NCBI GenBank assembly: GCA_028456385.1
Contig: JALNQF010000005.1
Span: 124,001-188,000, forward strand
From: Ophiosphaerella korrae
Taxonomy: Eukaryota; Ascomycota; Dothideomycetes; Pleosporales; Phaeosphaeriaceae
Length of the DNA: 64,000 nucleotides
Reading direction: 5' to 3'
The position numbers and the translations under genes are program-made. Below the pieces are notes generated by a model. It was not told the origin of the DNA. It worked only from the letters and a program-made list of their open reading frames with translations, and did no database searches. Below, piece by piece: positions 21,941 through 33,178 of the stretch. How positions within the stretch are numbered: the stretch's first letter is position 1; every line of letters starts with the position of its first letter.

Positions 21941-23524
21941 TTACTCGGAGCTTATGTCTGAGGTCTCGCTTTCTTCAGCTTCTTCGTTACTGACCAAATC
22001 ACTCAACTCGCTGCTTTCTGCATCACTAACGTCGCTCATTGACGTTTCCCTCTCGTCCTCGCTAACAACCTTTTTCTTTCCTCTGTTTTTCTTTCCAGTT
22101 GTTGCCTTCGTTGGGCTGCCTATGTCTTTTCGTCCGCCAAATCGTGTGACCAAGTGCTCAATCGGACACCCTTTATCCCAGCCCGCACTTGATTCCCCTG
22201 TGATTGCTCGACACCTGGGGCAGCTTTTGCCATGCCGGATGAGGAGTTGATGAAGTGGATACTTTAGATCATCTGGCACACGAACTTCGCAGTGCGCATA
22301 CGTACTGTTGCGGTTTGGCCCAGTAAACGTCCCCTTCGCGCCTGGTGCGAGGCCTGCCGGGTCACCGGCCGGAGGGACCCAGCCAAGCCATTTGCAAAGA
22401 CGGAAGACATGGGTGTCGACTGCGAAAGATGGCCGTTGAAGACAGAAAAGAAGAACGCAAGACGCAGTTTTGGGGCCAATGCCTGGGTAGCGGGTGAGGT
22501 GAGCAAAAGCGTCGTCGTTGGATAGGAGATGTAAGTGATCAAGAGAAACAACGTCTTGTTGTGCTTTCTCGACCTCATTCTTCATTTCACCGGTGGATTC
22601 AATCCTCTCGCCTGCTGCTTGTTCGGTAGACGACAGTAGTGCTTTGCCACGCTCCTGATTCTCTTCCCATACCATTTGTAAAATTTTCTTGATGTCTTTG
22701 CTCTTCACGTCTGCTAACCCGCCACTCTTGATAGCCTCAAAGATGTCTTTAGTATCAGAAAGTCGCACTTTGTTCCAGTCTACACTACCTTTGCCAATGC
22801 CTTCCTTCAATACGCCGAATTTGGCCACTAGTCCAGCAAATGCGCGTGATGAGTTTGTGCCCGACGTGGCAGCTGAGAGACGCGTTCGGATCAACGCATC
22901 TAAGACCGATGGTACTTCACCACAACCAGAGACTTCGAGCGATGGTGTGGGAATCATTTTGGGAGCTTCAACTTTGCCATGCACTTTGGAGAGGAGACGT
23001 GTTACCTCTTCACACTCTTCTGCAGTAGGATGTTGCCAATTGGGATATGGAGTCTGGCCAGGTGTAAGTCCGTAAGAATTGTTCTTTGGTTTTCCAGCTT
23101 TCTTTGGAGAAGCATCAATGACAGTTGTGGCCTTTTCAACGATGTCATCGACACTCTCCTTTGAATCTTTCGTTGTTTTAGAAGTCGTCTTCGCCTTTAC
23201 AGATCTCTTCACTTGTGCTATCTTTTTCCCTGCCTCTTTTACTGGAAGGGCCGGAAGCGCGCCTAGTCCGTGTGGCAGATCGTTGATATTCTCCACTTTC
23301 ACAGCACTTTTTCTTGCTCTTTTATTACCCTTAGGAGTAGGCAGTGCTCCAACCGAGGCATCGTTATCGTTGGTTGCCTCTTCTTTAATTATCTTCCTCT
23401 TCTGTGCATTACGGGGTAGAGGCGTTGTTGGAGGGCTCGAGAGTTGTACTGGTTCTTGCTTTGCCACTTCGGATGCTGTTGCACCTTTGATCTTGGCTAC
23501 AGCACTCCTCGTTGCCCTCGTCAT
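21941..23524 (-). CDS. HhH-GPD base-excision DNA glycosylase (endonuclease III-like)
   Basis: Nuclear DNA repair glycosylase, single exon of 527 residues from ATG at 23524. The first 150 residues are basic and disordered (nuclear targeting likely). The catalytic core sits at about 260-450. The helix-hairpin-helix reads LTRYPGIGPKTASCVLLF; its Lys is at the position of the endonuclease III lyase Lys120, suggesting bifunctional glycosylase/AP-lyase chemistry. FAVDTHVFRLCKWLGW supplies the conserved catalytic Asp. Cysteines CPRC and GCPI near 430-450 could form a partial metal-binding site but do not match the usual C-x6-C-x2-C-x5-C cluster spacing. The C-terminal 60 residues are Ser/Glu-rich. 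It is not the standard Nth or Ogg1; it belongs to a fungal-specific HhH-GPD subgroup. It is divergent from the thioesterase gene. Confidence 0.88.
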   Translation of the reverse strand: MTRATRSAVAKIKGATASEVAKQEPVQLSSPPTTPLPRNAQKRKIIKEEATNDNDASVGALPTPKGNKRARKSAVKVENINDLPHGLGALPALPVKEAGKKIAQVKRSVKAKTTSKTTKDSKESVDDIVEKATTVIDASPKKAGKPKNNSYGLTPGQTPYPNWQHPTAEECEEVTRLLSKVHGKVEAPKMIPTPSLEVSGCGEVPSVLDALIRTRLSAATSGTNSSRAFAGLVAKFGVLKEGIGKGSVDWNKVRLSDTKDIFEAIKSGGLADVKSKDIKKILQMVWEENQERGKALLSSTEQAAGERIESTGEMKNEVEKAQQDVVSLDHLHLLSNDDAFAHLTRYPGIGPKTASCVLLFCLQRPSFAVDTHVFRLCKWLGWVPPAGDPAGLAPGAKGTFTGPNRNSTYAHCEVRVPDDLKYPLHQLLIRHGKSCPRCRAITGESSAGWDKGCPIEHLVTRFGGRKDIGSPTKATTGKKNRGKKKVVSEDERETSMSDVSDAESSELSDLVSNEEAEESETSDISSE

Positions 23525-23983
23525 GCTGGAAAGCCTTACAGAATTGAGATTAAGTTTAGCCGTAAGCGATCACACACGAGATAAGCGTGATGTGAGAGAC
23601 AGGTTGGCTGGGTGCAATTGAATTGACGAGGTATACAAAACAAGAGTTGATTCAGCTACAGAACTTGAAGTTGAGCGGTAGGAAACAAAGCTATGTGACG
23701 GTGAAGGTGAGGCCAAGTAAATTCAACGTGTAATGTGAAAGTCAAAGCGAGGTGAGAGATGATGTTGAGAGGACATGGTGAGAAAGAAAGCAGGGGCAAT
23801 ACAGTTTATTGTGGATGACGTCGTTGATACGATCGGAGCTCGGACCTAGCTTATGCAGGGAGTTTTTAGCGCGATGCATTGTTGCCGCGGTCCAGGACTC
23901 CAGGGATAGAAATCCATCATCTCGGCTAGAACTACCCCACGCTCACACTACTCACTCCTTACTGTACTCAACTTGGATTCATT
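23525..23983. promoter_or_regulatory. Divergent promoter region, glycosylase / thioesterase
   Basis: 459 bases between two opposite start codons; probably holds both promoters. No specific site called. Confidence 0.5.
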
Positions 23984-24875
23984 ATGTCTTCAAAGGCACC
24001 GATAATTGTACCTGCCCTCAAGCGGCACACTGCTACCGTCATTGTAGCCCACGGGCTCGGAGATAGCGGGGCTGGTTGGTAGGTGCTAATATTCCATCCC
24101 AGCTCGAATGCGATGATACTAACATGCCAAAGGCTATTCTTAGCAGAGAACTGGCGAAGGCGATCTAAATTTGAGGAAGTTCGATTCGTCTTCCCGAATG
24201 CGCCCAGCATCCCAATCACCCTAGTGCGTATGACCCCTCACTGCGCCAGTGTACATGAGCCTTCATCACTCGGAAGCTAATATACGGCATAAAAGAATAT
24301 GGGCATGCGTATGCCCGGATGGTACGATATTAAATCGCTCAGCACCCTCGCCGATCGCGAGGAAGACGAGGAAGGCATCATTAAATCTCGCGACTACTTC
24401 CACTCCCTTATCGACCAGGAAATCGAGATGGGTATTTCTGCAGACCGCATAGTCGTTGGAGGCTTCTCACAGGGTGGCGCTTTGTCTCTGCTATCAGGCA
24501 TCACCTATAAGGACCGGCTGGGTGGCATCTTTGGGTTGAGTTGCTACCTGCTGCTCCAGACGAAGATTAAGGACATGATCCCCGGTAGCAACCCAAACCA
24601 AAACACACCTATCTTCATGGGACATGGTGACGCTGACCAAGTTGTTGCGCACAAATTTGGAAAAATGAGTGCCGACGAATTGGTAAAGCACGGGTACAAG
24701 GTGGATTTTCGGACCTATGAGTAAGGTTGTTCTTTTTTTCTAAGTATCTCTTGCTAATAACAACAGGAACCTCGTGCACTCGGCGGACCCAGAAGAGATC
24801 GATCACCTCGAAGCCTATCTAAACCAACAGATTCCTCCTGAAGGGGACAAGAGCAAGGCTGAGACATCACTCTGA
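23984..24875 (+). CDS. Acyl-protein thioesterase 1 (APT1, alpha/beta hydrolase)
   Basis: Cytosolic serine hydrolase that removes palmitate from S-acylated proteins such as Ras and G-alpha; it also has lysophospholipase activity in the family. Four exons, 23984-24078, 24133-24223, 24296-24720 and 24767-24875, give 239 residues, a normal length. VIVAHGLGDSGAGW is the oxyanion-hole region. MRMPGWYDI is the conserved substrate-loop block. GGFSQGGALSL holds the nucleophile Ser (about 119). The GHGDADQVV motif carries the catalytic Asp (about 174), and NLVHS, at the start of the last exon, carries the His (about 207). The second intron ends in AAAAG rather than the usual pyrimidine-AG but restores ITLNMGMRMPGW exactly. 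Confidence 0.94.
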
Positions 24876-26013
24876 CTCACCCGCGAATCGAGTGTGCTCC
24901 GCTCTAACGAAGTCACGACAGCAATAGCAATTCTTTTTACACTGGCTATTGCATGGTATGCAGGGTTTAAACGGCGGGGCGACAAAGGAAAGTAGAAACA
25001 GAATACAGTCAAACGAGAAAGCAGATTTCCAGACACGCGTTTGATTTTAGCTTTAGCCGCAGTAACGCGCTAACACGCTCTCACGTGAAGCACGCTCAAA
25101 GTGTAAACTCTAAGTTCCGGAAATAATCATCAATAATTATGTGACTTTGGATTGAGAATTGTCAGACAGGTTCAGCCACCATTATTGACAGTATGGCACT
25201 CCATTCGCGACGCTTTTACACTGCACACAAACAAAGTTATAGGTGCCGAGTTTGCCAGAGCACAATTTGCACGAGAATTGATAGATTGATCCGTTCTTTT
25301 TGCACTGCGGATAAACTGATAAGGGACATCGTTGAAGTACTACATGGCAGTGACTAAAGGCTATTAGCTTCCAAGGTCTTAGACTAAGAAAGATGCGGCA
25401 ATGCATCTTTCAAAGTCCCACACTTTTGACGCTAAAGAGGCACCATATTGTGCTCGGTTGTTTGTATACATAGTTTGGAGACAGCGCATAGGCGCATAAA
25501 CTCAGGTATTGGCAATGGATGTGTTGTGAAATTGGTAGTTAATGTCTCTTCCATACACTTCCTAAAGAATAATTCGCTGACTATAATATCATAATGAGAG
25601 GTAGTGTTCAAATGAGTTTTCATTGAGAACCTAGTGTGTCGCTTTAAAAATTAATATTTCTATGAGCCCCTGGACTATAAAGGCAAGAAGAGTATTCTTC
25701 CGTAGTCCGAATGGAATAATGGAGATCGTCAACTTCATGGGGAAGATCATAGAAAGTCATGAGGTATTGTAGTTGATTGACGAGAAAGACATGTATATAC
25801 ATTGTCAGTGGTGCGCCCTTATGGTGACAAAGATAATAAGATAATGGAAACAACGACTGGTGGTTGTGCTACACGTGTTTCATGTCATTAACATTAGACT
25901 TTGTGCCATAGCTCTCATAATAACCTCCTATCTAGGTACGTCGTCTATGTAGCTAGCCCGTGTCTATCCCTTACCGAGAATTTCTGCCCCTCTATACCCG
26001 TGCGTCTTTTGTT
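24876..26013. other. Intergenic, 1.14 kb, convergent gene ends
   Basis: A/T-rich, small ORFs only. No feature recognised. Confidence 0.5.
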
Positions 26014-26704
26014 TTAATTGCAATTCCCCCATTTGCTCTGGCACCAGTTGGCCGCGCCGCAGAAGTCCTCTCCACTGCCGCAGAAGTTGCTCCCAGAGCA
26101 GCACAATCCATTGCCGCATTTCTTGTTCACGATTGGACCGCAAGTCTCGCCTTGGCCAGACTCCTCTGCGGCTTCGGTAGGCACTTGGGGCGGGTCTTGG
26201 TTGTCGCACTTTCCGAAGCCTGCCTGGCAGCCATCTCCACAGTAGAGAGCTTGGTCCTGGATATCGTTTTTGGGTCCACAGTGACCGGCAGATGAGCAAC
26301 AACGATAGAAGTAGCCGTTTCCGCCAGCGCCAGGGCAAGTTACCCCGCCTTGAGCATGACCACAGACATCGATGTCAGGAACCATGGCTGGGAAGGTCTC
26401 TGCGGCCGATGTAGCAGCCTTTGTCGCGCTTGTCTTGAAGGTAGTTGGAGTAGAATTGCAAGAAGACGATGCACCGGAGAAAGCCTTTAGGCAGGTCGCG
26501 GCCTCGCAGTGGTCTACGGTCGTACCGCACCATCCGTACTGGCTACCTAGAGTGACGATCAGTGAAGCGCAATAACGCCCACATATAAGAAAGCTTACAG
26601 CACTCGTTCGAATCACATTTCTGATTGCCATGAGCTGGTCCACAGTGCTCGGCAGCGAAAACGCCCGCTGCTAATGTAAGGATGGTGATGGTAGAGAAAT
26701 GCAT
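26014..26704 (-). CDS. Secreted protein with three CBM18 (hevein-like) chitin-binding modules
   Basis: Exons 26599-26704 and 26014-26546 (minus strand) encode 212 residues. A signal peptide (1-17, FSTITILTLAAGVFA) is followed by three cysteine-rich modules. Module 1 is about 21-65 (CCSQYGWCG core). Module 2 is about 97-149 (CCSSAGHCG core, with a longer first loop). Module 3 is about 171-211 (CCSGSNFCG core). The core CCS-x3-x-C-G pattern and the spaced cysteines are those of hevein/CBM18 lectins that bind chitin oligomers. A Thr/Ser/Ala linker separates modules 1 and 2. There is no catalytic domain and no GPI tail, so it is a free secreted lectin. Roles known for such proteins include shielding fungal walls from plant chitinases or hiding chitin fragments from immune receptors; that role here is inference. 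Confidence 0.92.
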
Positions 26705-27469
26705 TATGATTATTCGATATTTCTAAAGTGAGTGATGGTATTCAAAGAACGTAGGTATTTAGAGCAAAGAAAAGACTGTAATTTTGGAGTGATTCTCGAC
26801 GTTTGATGCCGACCACCCGACTTTATACATTCACATATTAATAATAGATTCCTTGGTATCCCTCCTTACTATAGTAGCACCTCACAGCCAATAGGTAAAA
26901 TATTGCCGATCTACATGGATGGTCAATGAGTCCCAACGTTAGCCTGGCGCTACACATGGGACGTGATCTACCGAATACGGTACTGTTATGCTAATCGCGC
27001 TCTTAGACCGGAAAATCGGCTACGGCATAGTTATCTTTGCTATGCGATTTTCTGATTTTGCCTATACGTTCCCAATAACGGGTCCTTTAGCTCGAAAATT
27101 AACCCAAGGCCATCGTCTTGAGAAATCTTCAACGATGGAGCTAAATCATGCCTGTTTCCCCTGGAATGTGAGAGATAAACACTTGGCAAAAATTCGTGTA
27201 ATGGGATTTCAGAGGAGCGCTTCGCTGTCAAGGCCGAAATAAGCAACCGCCAAGCGCCGAGATACAGATCCAATCACGGCTTGCCCCTGACATGACTTCT
27301 TGTTTTCCCCTGCAAGCTTTTTTGAGGCGTTAGCTTAACGCTTGCGACAAAAAGAGATGCGATGGCACGTAACGGATCCATAATGACTTCATTGGGCTAT
27401 TTTGGTGTGCGCTCCGGGGTAGTACGTGGATCACACCAGGCCATATTCTGGTACCGACTGGTTGCGCCA
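26705..27469. other. Intergenic, 0.77 kb
   Basis: Promoter side of the chitin-binding gene and the 3' side of the broken SDR gene. Nothing else recognised. Confidence 0.5.
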
Positions 27470-28391
27470 TCAATTGCCGACCCGGATGGCATAACCACCG
27501 TCTACGGTAACAGTCTGGCCATTGAGGGTACTGACAGCTCACAACGAAAAGAACTGCCGCCGCCATGTCGCGGTCGTTGCCTGGTCTTTGCGCTGGACGT
27601 CCCTCTTTAGCTTCCCTCGGCATCTCGGATTTCTGGTTATCATCTCTGCTGTCGCTTGTAGTCATCTCTGATGGAAAGACTCCAGGAGCAATGCTATTTA
27701 CGCGGACTTTCATGTCATTCTTTGCGACCTCAGCGGCGAGCGTTTTGTTGAGGTGGATCATGGCGCCCTTGCTAGCATTGTATGAAATGCGGTTTTGCGA
27801 AATCCTGATATGGCCTGAATATTACTGATGTTGACAATGGTACCAGAGTAGCCCTTGTGAGTCTCCGTTGACTTCTGGAGGAGAGGGGGGAAGGTAGTGC
27901 TCATTAAGAATGGGCCTACAACGTTCGTCCGATAAACGTCCAACCATCCCTTCTCCGATGTGGGTCCCAGTAAGTTCTTCTCGAGCTCCTCTGCGCTTTC
28001 AACGCTGGTATCGGTCTTGCCAGGTGCGATGCCAGCGTTGTTGACGAGAATACACAAGCACTTTTCGCGTGACTCGGCCTCTTTCACAAGCTTTCTGTAA
28101 TCATGTGAGCAGTATTCCCGTCGCACTAGTGGTGGATACTAACTGCACGCCATCCTTTGTTGATACATCGCCAGCAATGAGAATGATCTGGCCAGAAATA
28201 TCTTTGCCATGTACTTCGACGACCTTCTCGAGCTTCTCCTCGGTTCGACCAACAATATAAACTTTAGCACCGTTGACTGCAAGAGTCTGCGTAATCATCA
28301 AGCCAATTCCTGATCCTCCACCTGTGACAAGCGCCACTTTGTCCTTCACGTCAAATACCTCGCCGGGCTGCAGGTCCCTGTTATTAGACAT
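27470..28391 (-). pseudogene. SDR oxidoreductase gene with two single-base frameshifts
   Basis: Classical SDR family gene on the minus strand; exon 1 is 28144-28391 (ATG at 28391) and exon 2 starts at 28094 after a GTTAGT intron. Visible motifs: VALVTGGGSGIGL near residue 20, NNAGIAPGKT, VNISNIQAISG, YNASKGAMIHLNKTL and, near the end, NGQTVTVDGGYAIRVGN then stop at 27470. The frame is lost between AISG and the YNASK block (about 27800-27806, one base too few). It is lost again before NGQTV (about 27525-27527, one C too many in a three-base run). Both fall at short homopolymers, and neither gap can be an intron of usable size. So this is either a recent pseudogene or two sequence errors in a working gene. 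The intact family role would be NAD(P)-dependent alcohol/ketone oxidoreduction. Confidence 0.75.
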
Positions 28392-28972
28392 GCTGGTATA
28401 TGTTCTTGGAAGCTTATTCGTTATTTTTTGTATACGGGTTTGTGCTTGCATGCGAAATTCTGGTTGTGAGTTTGGAAGTAGTGGTTGAGGCTTAAATGTT
28501 GTAGAAAAGCGAATAATTGATGATGCTTGGGTAAGACGACATCGTAATACGTACTGCGTCAATGTGACGTTCGAGTTTGTCGACAATATTGTTAATAATG
28601 GGATGACAAATTATTATTTTTTCCAGTTAGATCGATCGAATAGAAGGTGGCGTTCCTTTGGAATTAAAGTGAAAGGAGGTCGTACGGTATGCACCAACTA
28701 ATGAAGCATTAGGTTGAAGAGGTCACCTTAAACGTTACCATTATATCATATCTATTCCTGCAAATACAACGCTGCCGCTCCGTTCTTCTTTTTTAGCGAC
28801 TGGCTTCTCAAAATATGCTTGGCTATTTGGAAAAGTATGGAGATATCGGTCTTCTGTTAACTAGGTATGAATACCATGTGCAATCTCTAAGTATCCTTCT
28901 CTTGTAACTCAAAACAACAATATGTTCCTCAAGTATGGCCAATCGCGATGCTGACCTTACATTTAATCTCAG
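28392..28972. other. Intergenic, 0.58 kb
   Basis: The SDR frame stays open upstream to 28586, but ATG 28391 (MSNNRDLQPGE) best fits the family start. Otherwise no feature. Confidence 0.45.
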
Positions 28973-31087
28973 TCAATGAAATTTCGCCTCCACACTTCCG
29001 TATCTCACACCGTCGACCTTAAGCTCAAACACCAAGCCAGCACTTTCTATTCTCATATCGAGCGTAAAATCTAGATTATCAAACTCTACACCTTTGGTTG
29101 TTGTTAGCCTGGTAAACAGACTCTTTGGAACCGTGTTCAAATCGGTCGTAAGTGTGCACACATTGATGAGGCCTTTGCGGAAAGAATCAGGTGCAGCCTC
29201 GGCATCGCAAGCGATGAGATCGTCTTCAACGACGAGAGATTGTCCAGGGCGGAAGTTACGAGTGTAGTGGAAAGATATGGGGGTCGCTTCAGATACTTGT
29301 GCACCCTTTTCTGAGATTAGAATGTTGCAAGAGAAGAGGTGTTGACACACGAATTTGCTTACCTTAGCGATGTGCCACTGCATGCGATCACTCACCATCC
29401 ATCTTTCCCACAATGGGCTCCAATACCGATCCGATATTGGATGTTTGGCCTCATCAAACACAGTAGCATAGCTTGTCCCGTAGTGCCATCGACTTCGTCT
29501 ACTCACTACCATACTGCCCTCTAACCCTCTTAGCACTGCGCCTCTCACGACTGCTGTCCAGGCATGTATAGGATGGTATATTTCTATTGACTGTGGCGAG
29601 CTCAGTGCAATAGCATGTGTAGGTCTTTCAGTATATGGAGGAGGAGGCGCGCTGCTGAAGTGGGCTTTCATCCGACTGTACAGATAATTACTTTGTCCGA
29701 AGCCGCCTACTAGCACGATGCCGCACACTAGACCGCCTTTCTGCCGTATGGTATGCACTTGGCCATCAACTAAACTGATGACCTCTTCAATAACAGGGTC
29801 GAATATTTCCTTGACCTGCTCTGCACTCATGATCAAGAAGCCAGAGTCCAACCCTGCATCTTCATCGTCCGGTAGTCCAGGGAAGGGTACGTTGATTTCA
29901 GCATGTTCCTCGTCGTTGAAGTTACGCTTGACAAACTCTTCAAAATACTTCAAGCCCATGTTCCAAGTTTTGGCTTTCTTCTCACGCATCCAGTTGTAAC
30001 GCTCAGTGCCTATCCGCGCCTTGACGTGATCTTCAAAGCGGTAATTAAGAAAGGCTGAACCACACAGACCTCCTGTTCCAACGGCACTTTCTTCAACCCG
30101 GAGGGGATTGAGTTGGGTAATCTTGTACGCTATCAGATCAACAGTTCCGCCGCCTAGCCTTTGTAAGTCCACGTTCATTCTCATTTTTCGAGCAATTAGC
30201 AGCATGACTTACCAGCATCGCATACAATAAAATTATCACCAACCTGCAGGTGGTTCGGCTGAATTGCTTTTAAAGTATATACAGCAGCAGCTTCCGGCTC
30301 TGAGATAAGCTGTAGTTCGTATCGTTTGCCCATACCTGCTTGCTCGGCTGCTTTCAACGTCGCGTCTTTTGCAGAATCTGACCAAACAGCTGGGACGGTC
30401 AAGACAAATTGAACTTTTGTTAAACCCATAAACGTCTCGCCGTATCTTCTCGTTAAGGTCTCTATCGTATGTTTGTATATTTGAGCCAGATAATCCGATA
30501 CAGCCTCCATTACTGTCTTTTCATACTTTCGCAGCTGCGCTGCGGTGTCAAGAGGCGACACGAAATTTGGTAGCTTTTGGCTTCTATCTAAGAAGAGTTT
30601 AATACAGCGAAGGCGTGTCTCTTCTGGTTTGAACTGAAACCCCCATTTTGTGTTTTGTGCGGGTTTCGTAGATGTCTCGAGCGAGGACTGCGAATCGTTC
30701 TTCGGAGAGGCTTCGGTGTAACCAATCTCAGTTGGGACTTTATCAGAAGTGATTCCTGATTTTCGTGAGCTTCGCGAAGCATGATACTAAGTGCGGATTT
30801 CACTACCGTTTCCTCCTGGCCATGTTTTGATAATATCAACATCATCCGGAGTTGCAGAATACACGGCTGCCACACCTATTCATCTTCAGCTCCCTGGCTT
30901 CTTCATAGCAGTTCAAGGCCTGGAATTACCCACCACTATATGTCGTACCAAAGTCAACTCCGACTATCAGTCTGTCCTGTGGGACATGTGCTGGAGGCAC
31001 ACCTACTCCACTCGCGATGCTGGCACTGTTGGTCGGATTGAATGCATAAGGGATGTTGCTCCCCCGTGTGTACAGTGTATTGTTCAT
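28973..31087 (-). CDS. HSPA12-like Hsp70-family ATPase
   Basis: Actin-like ATPase-domain protein of the atypical Hsp70 group expanded in filamentous fungi. Five exons (minus strand): 30934-31087, 30807-30875, 30213-30755, 29305 down to 28973 as the last, and 29363-30153 as the fourth; together 629 residues. Exon 1 holds the phosphate-1 motif VGVDFGTTYSG (about 41-51). QFVLTVPAVWSD and LISEPEAAAVY follow, then the phosphate-2 motif VCDAGGGTVDL at the exon 3/4 junction. The adenosine motif reads GIVLVGGFGQSNYL. A short beta-rich C-terminus (IAKGAQVSEATPISF) replaces the canonical peptide-binding domain plus lid, and there is no EEVD tail. The role is unknown; a general chaperone function is not implied. 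It is divergent from the coiled-coil gene, with 408 bases between starts. Confidence 0.9.
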
Positions 31088-31495
31088 GATTCTAAAGCCA
31101 AGGCGAGGTGGGCGTCGCGTGAGTCTAGAGGCGGGGTTACAGCTAGCAAACCGGTTTAGGAGCTCGTGAAGGTATGATTGCGAAACGGCGGAAAAGACCT
31201 CGGGGTCATCGATATGTCTGCCTGAGAAACATTGGACAGCCTAGGCACCTGTGAAAGGCGCGACGCGAGGTGTGCTGAATGAAGCCTGAAAGGCGCCCCG
31301 GCTAGCTGCAGCTCTGACGATCGCCAGCCTCGCGGCTGCAGCATGTGGGGCTAGCCTGCTCGAGGATATCCATGTCACCCGGAAGATAGTTGGTGCCTAG
31401 AGTTTTGATGCGTCAATCGATGTATTGCAGCTGTTTCTGTTTTCGTTCTCAGCCCTTCCGAGTGCGCCCCTGATTTCGGAACGCTCGGTCGCAAC
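31088..31495. promoter_or_regulatory. Divergent promoter region, HSPA12-like / coiled-coil gene
   Basis: 408 bases between opposite start codons. No specific factor site called. Confidence 0.5.
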
Positions 31496-33178
31496 ATGAC
31501 GGGAGAGAAGAAGAAGAGTCCTGGTTAGTTAGTTTTGGAGCTCCCATCGCAACAGGAGTAGTTGTCAGGAACACTAACCCACACAGATTCTGTCAGCCAC
31601 AGCAGTGTAAAAGGCAGCAAAAAGCTCTTGTCAAAAACATATAAGCCTGCTTCAGCCACGATCAGCTCCCCCCCGAAAGCCGCGATAGCTTCCTCGAATG
31701 CAAGGAAGGATGAGGGCCATCGTCGTCGTAACCCTCTAAACGATATACTTAAGCGCAGGAGCGGGGATGGGATAGCAGGCAGAAAGGATGGTTCACCACC
31801 TCTTCAAGATATCGAGCCTGGAAGTGCATCTCAATCGGGCGACGACGTTGGTAAAGCAGATGCTAAAGACATAGCAAGAATAACAGAGCTGGAGGGGGCC
31901 CTAAAGATTGCGAGGGAGGAACAGGATGCCTTGAGACAAGAGCTGGAGCAATTCAGACAACTCCGGCCTGATAACCGAGACACAAATCATGTGCGACAGC
32001 GGCAACCCGATCAAATTCTCGACGACACGCCATGTGCTTCTAGTATACCAACAAATGAAGATTTGATGGATACTGAACACGCAGATAGTCCGTCAAGGCA
32101 AGATGCCAGTGTGACGACCATTGAGATGCCTAGCGATGGCCCAACCATAGATTACTCAAATGACGACATTATTCGACAAAATTATGAGCTGCGATTCAGG
32201 CTTGCTCAACTACCAGACCAGTTGATGTCTCAGAACATTACTCACCGTACCAACCTCGATCAAGCGTTGCCGCATGGAGATGCGGAATGGAATGAGCTTC
32301 GGTTGCGTTTACATGCGACCGAAAAGGAATCTCAGGAACGCCTTCAGCAGCTCTTTGCTCTGAAATCGAGTATATCATCGCTGACGCGCACTGATTCGCA
32401 AGTCACAGATAGTGAATTAACAGACTCGTTTTCTCAGCTCTTTAATCGCATTCGAGAGTGGGTTATATCCCACTTCAGGCGGGCCAGGATAGACCTTGCT
32501 AACCCTTCACCTGAAACCATCAAACCTCTCAACTGGATAACTCCGGCGTATGAATCAATTGAGAAGAGTGATAGGCTTTCACTATATCAGGCGCTTGTTT
32601 CGAGTGCGTTGATGCAAATATTTGAAGAGCCAATTGTCGTTGGATTACCGCAAAATGGTCTGTTAGCAGCGATCAGAACCTTCGCTAGGGGCGTTCAAAA
32701 TAATGGGTCGGAGTATTGCGAATGGAGACGGGCTACTATCCGTGCAATCGAGAAGAGCGAGGCTGAAGGAGTACTTGAGGAAGGAAGAAGTGACTTATTG
32801 TATCGTGTGGCTGGAGAAATTGCACATATCTTGTTCGCTGTGACTTCTGTCACCCTTACTCCCGCCGCACAATCGGCGCTAATGGGCATACTAAATGTCG
32901 CCGCTGATTTGCAGCGAACATTAGCGCTTCAAAGAGCAAGATATCAGTTGCTCTTCTTCCGCAAACGAGACAATGACACGGGAGTTGGTTTTGACGACCG
33001 AAAGATGGATTCAGTCAATGACCCTGATGACATCGACGAGGCAGACAATATTCTTTCACATCGGGTTTTTCTTTTTTGTGTCTTCCCATGCCTTCAGAAA
33101 TTCGGAAATGAGTGGGGCGAAAATGAAGAGGTGGTGAACATGCTTCTGAAAGCGAAAGTGTGTTGTGGTGTTGGGTAA
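31496..33178 (+). CDS. Conserved-looking coiled-coil protein, function unknown
   Basis: I do not recognise this protein. Exons 31496-31523 and 31587-33178 give 539 residues. The 28-base first exon encodes MTGEKKKSP and is joined through a GTTAGT/ACAG intron. An alternative unspliced start would give a slightly different N-terminus. Residues 10-110 are Ser/Lys/Arg-rich and look disordered. About 115-145 forms a heptad-like coiled coil (ITELEGALKIAREEQDALRQ). A second charged helix lies near 250-275 (LRLRLHATEKESQERLQQ). The C-terminal half is helical and globular in composition, with blocks such as IREWVISHFRRARIDLANP and YRVAGEIAHILFAVTSV. No membrane segment or signal peptide is seen. Codon use and length support a real gene. 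Confidence 0.8.

Noticed and set aside
27470..28391. Introns to explain the two SDR frame changes
   Set aside because: The intervals available are under about 25 bases or lack donor and acceptor sites, so splicing cannot restore the frame.
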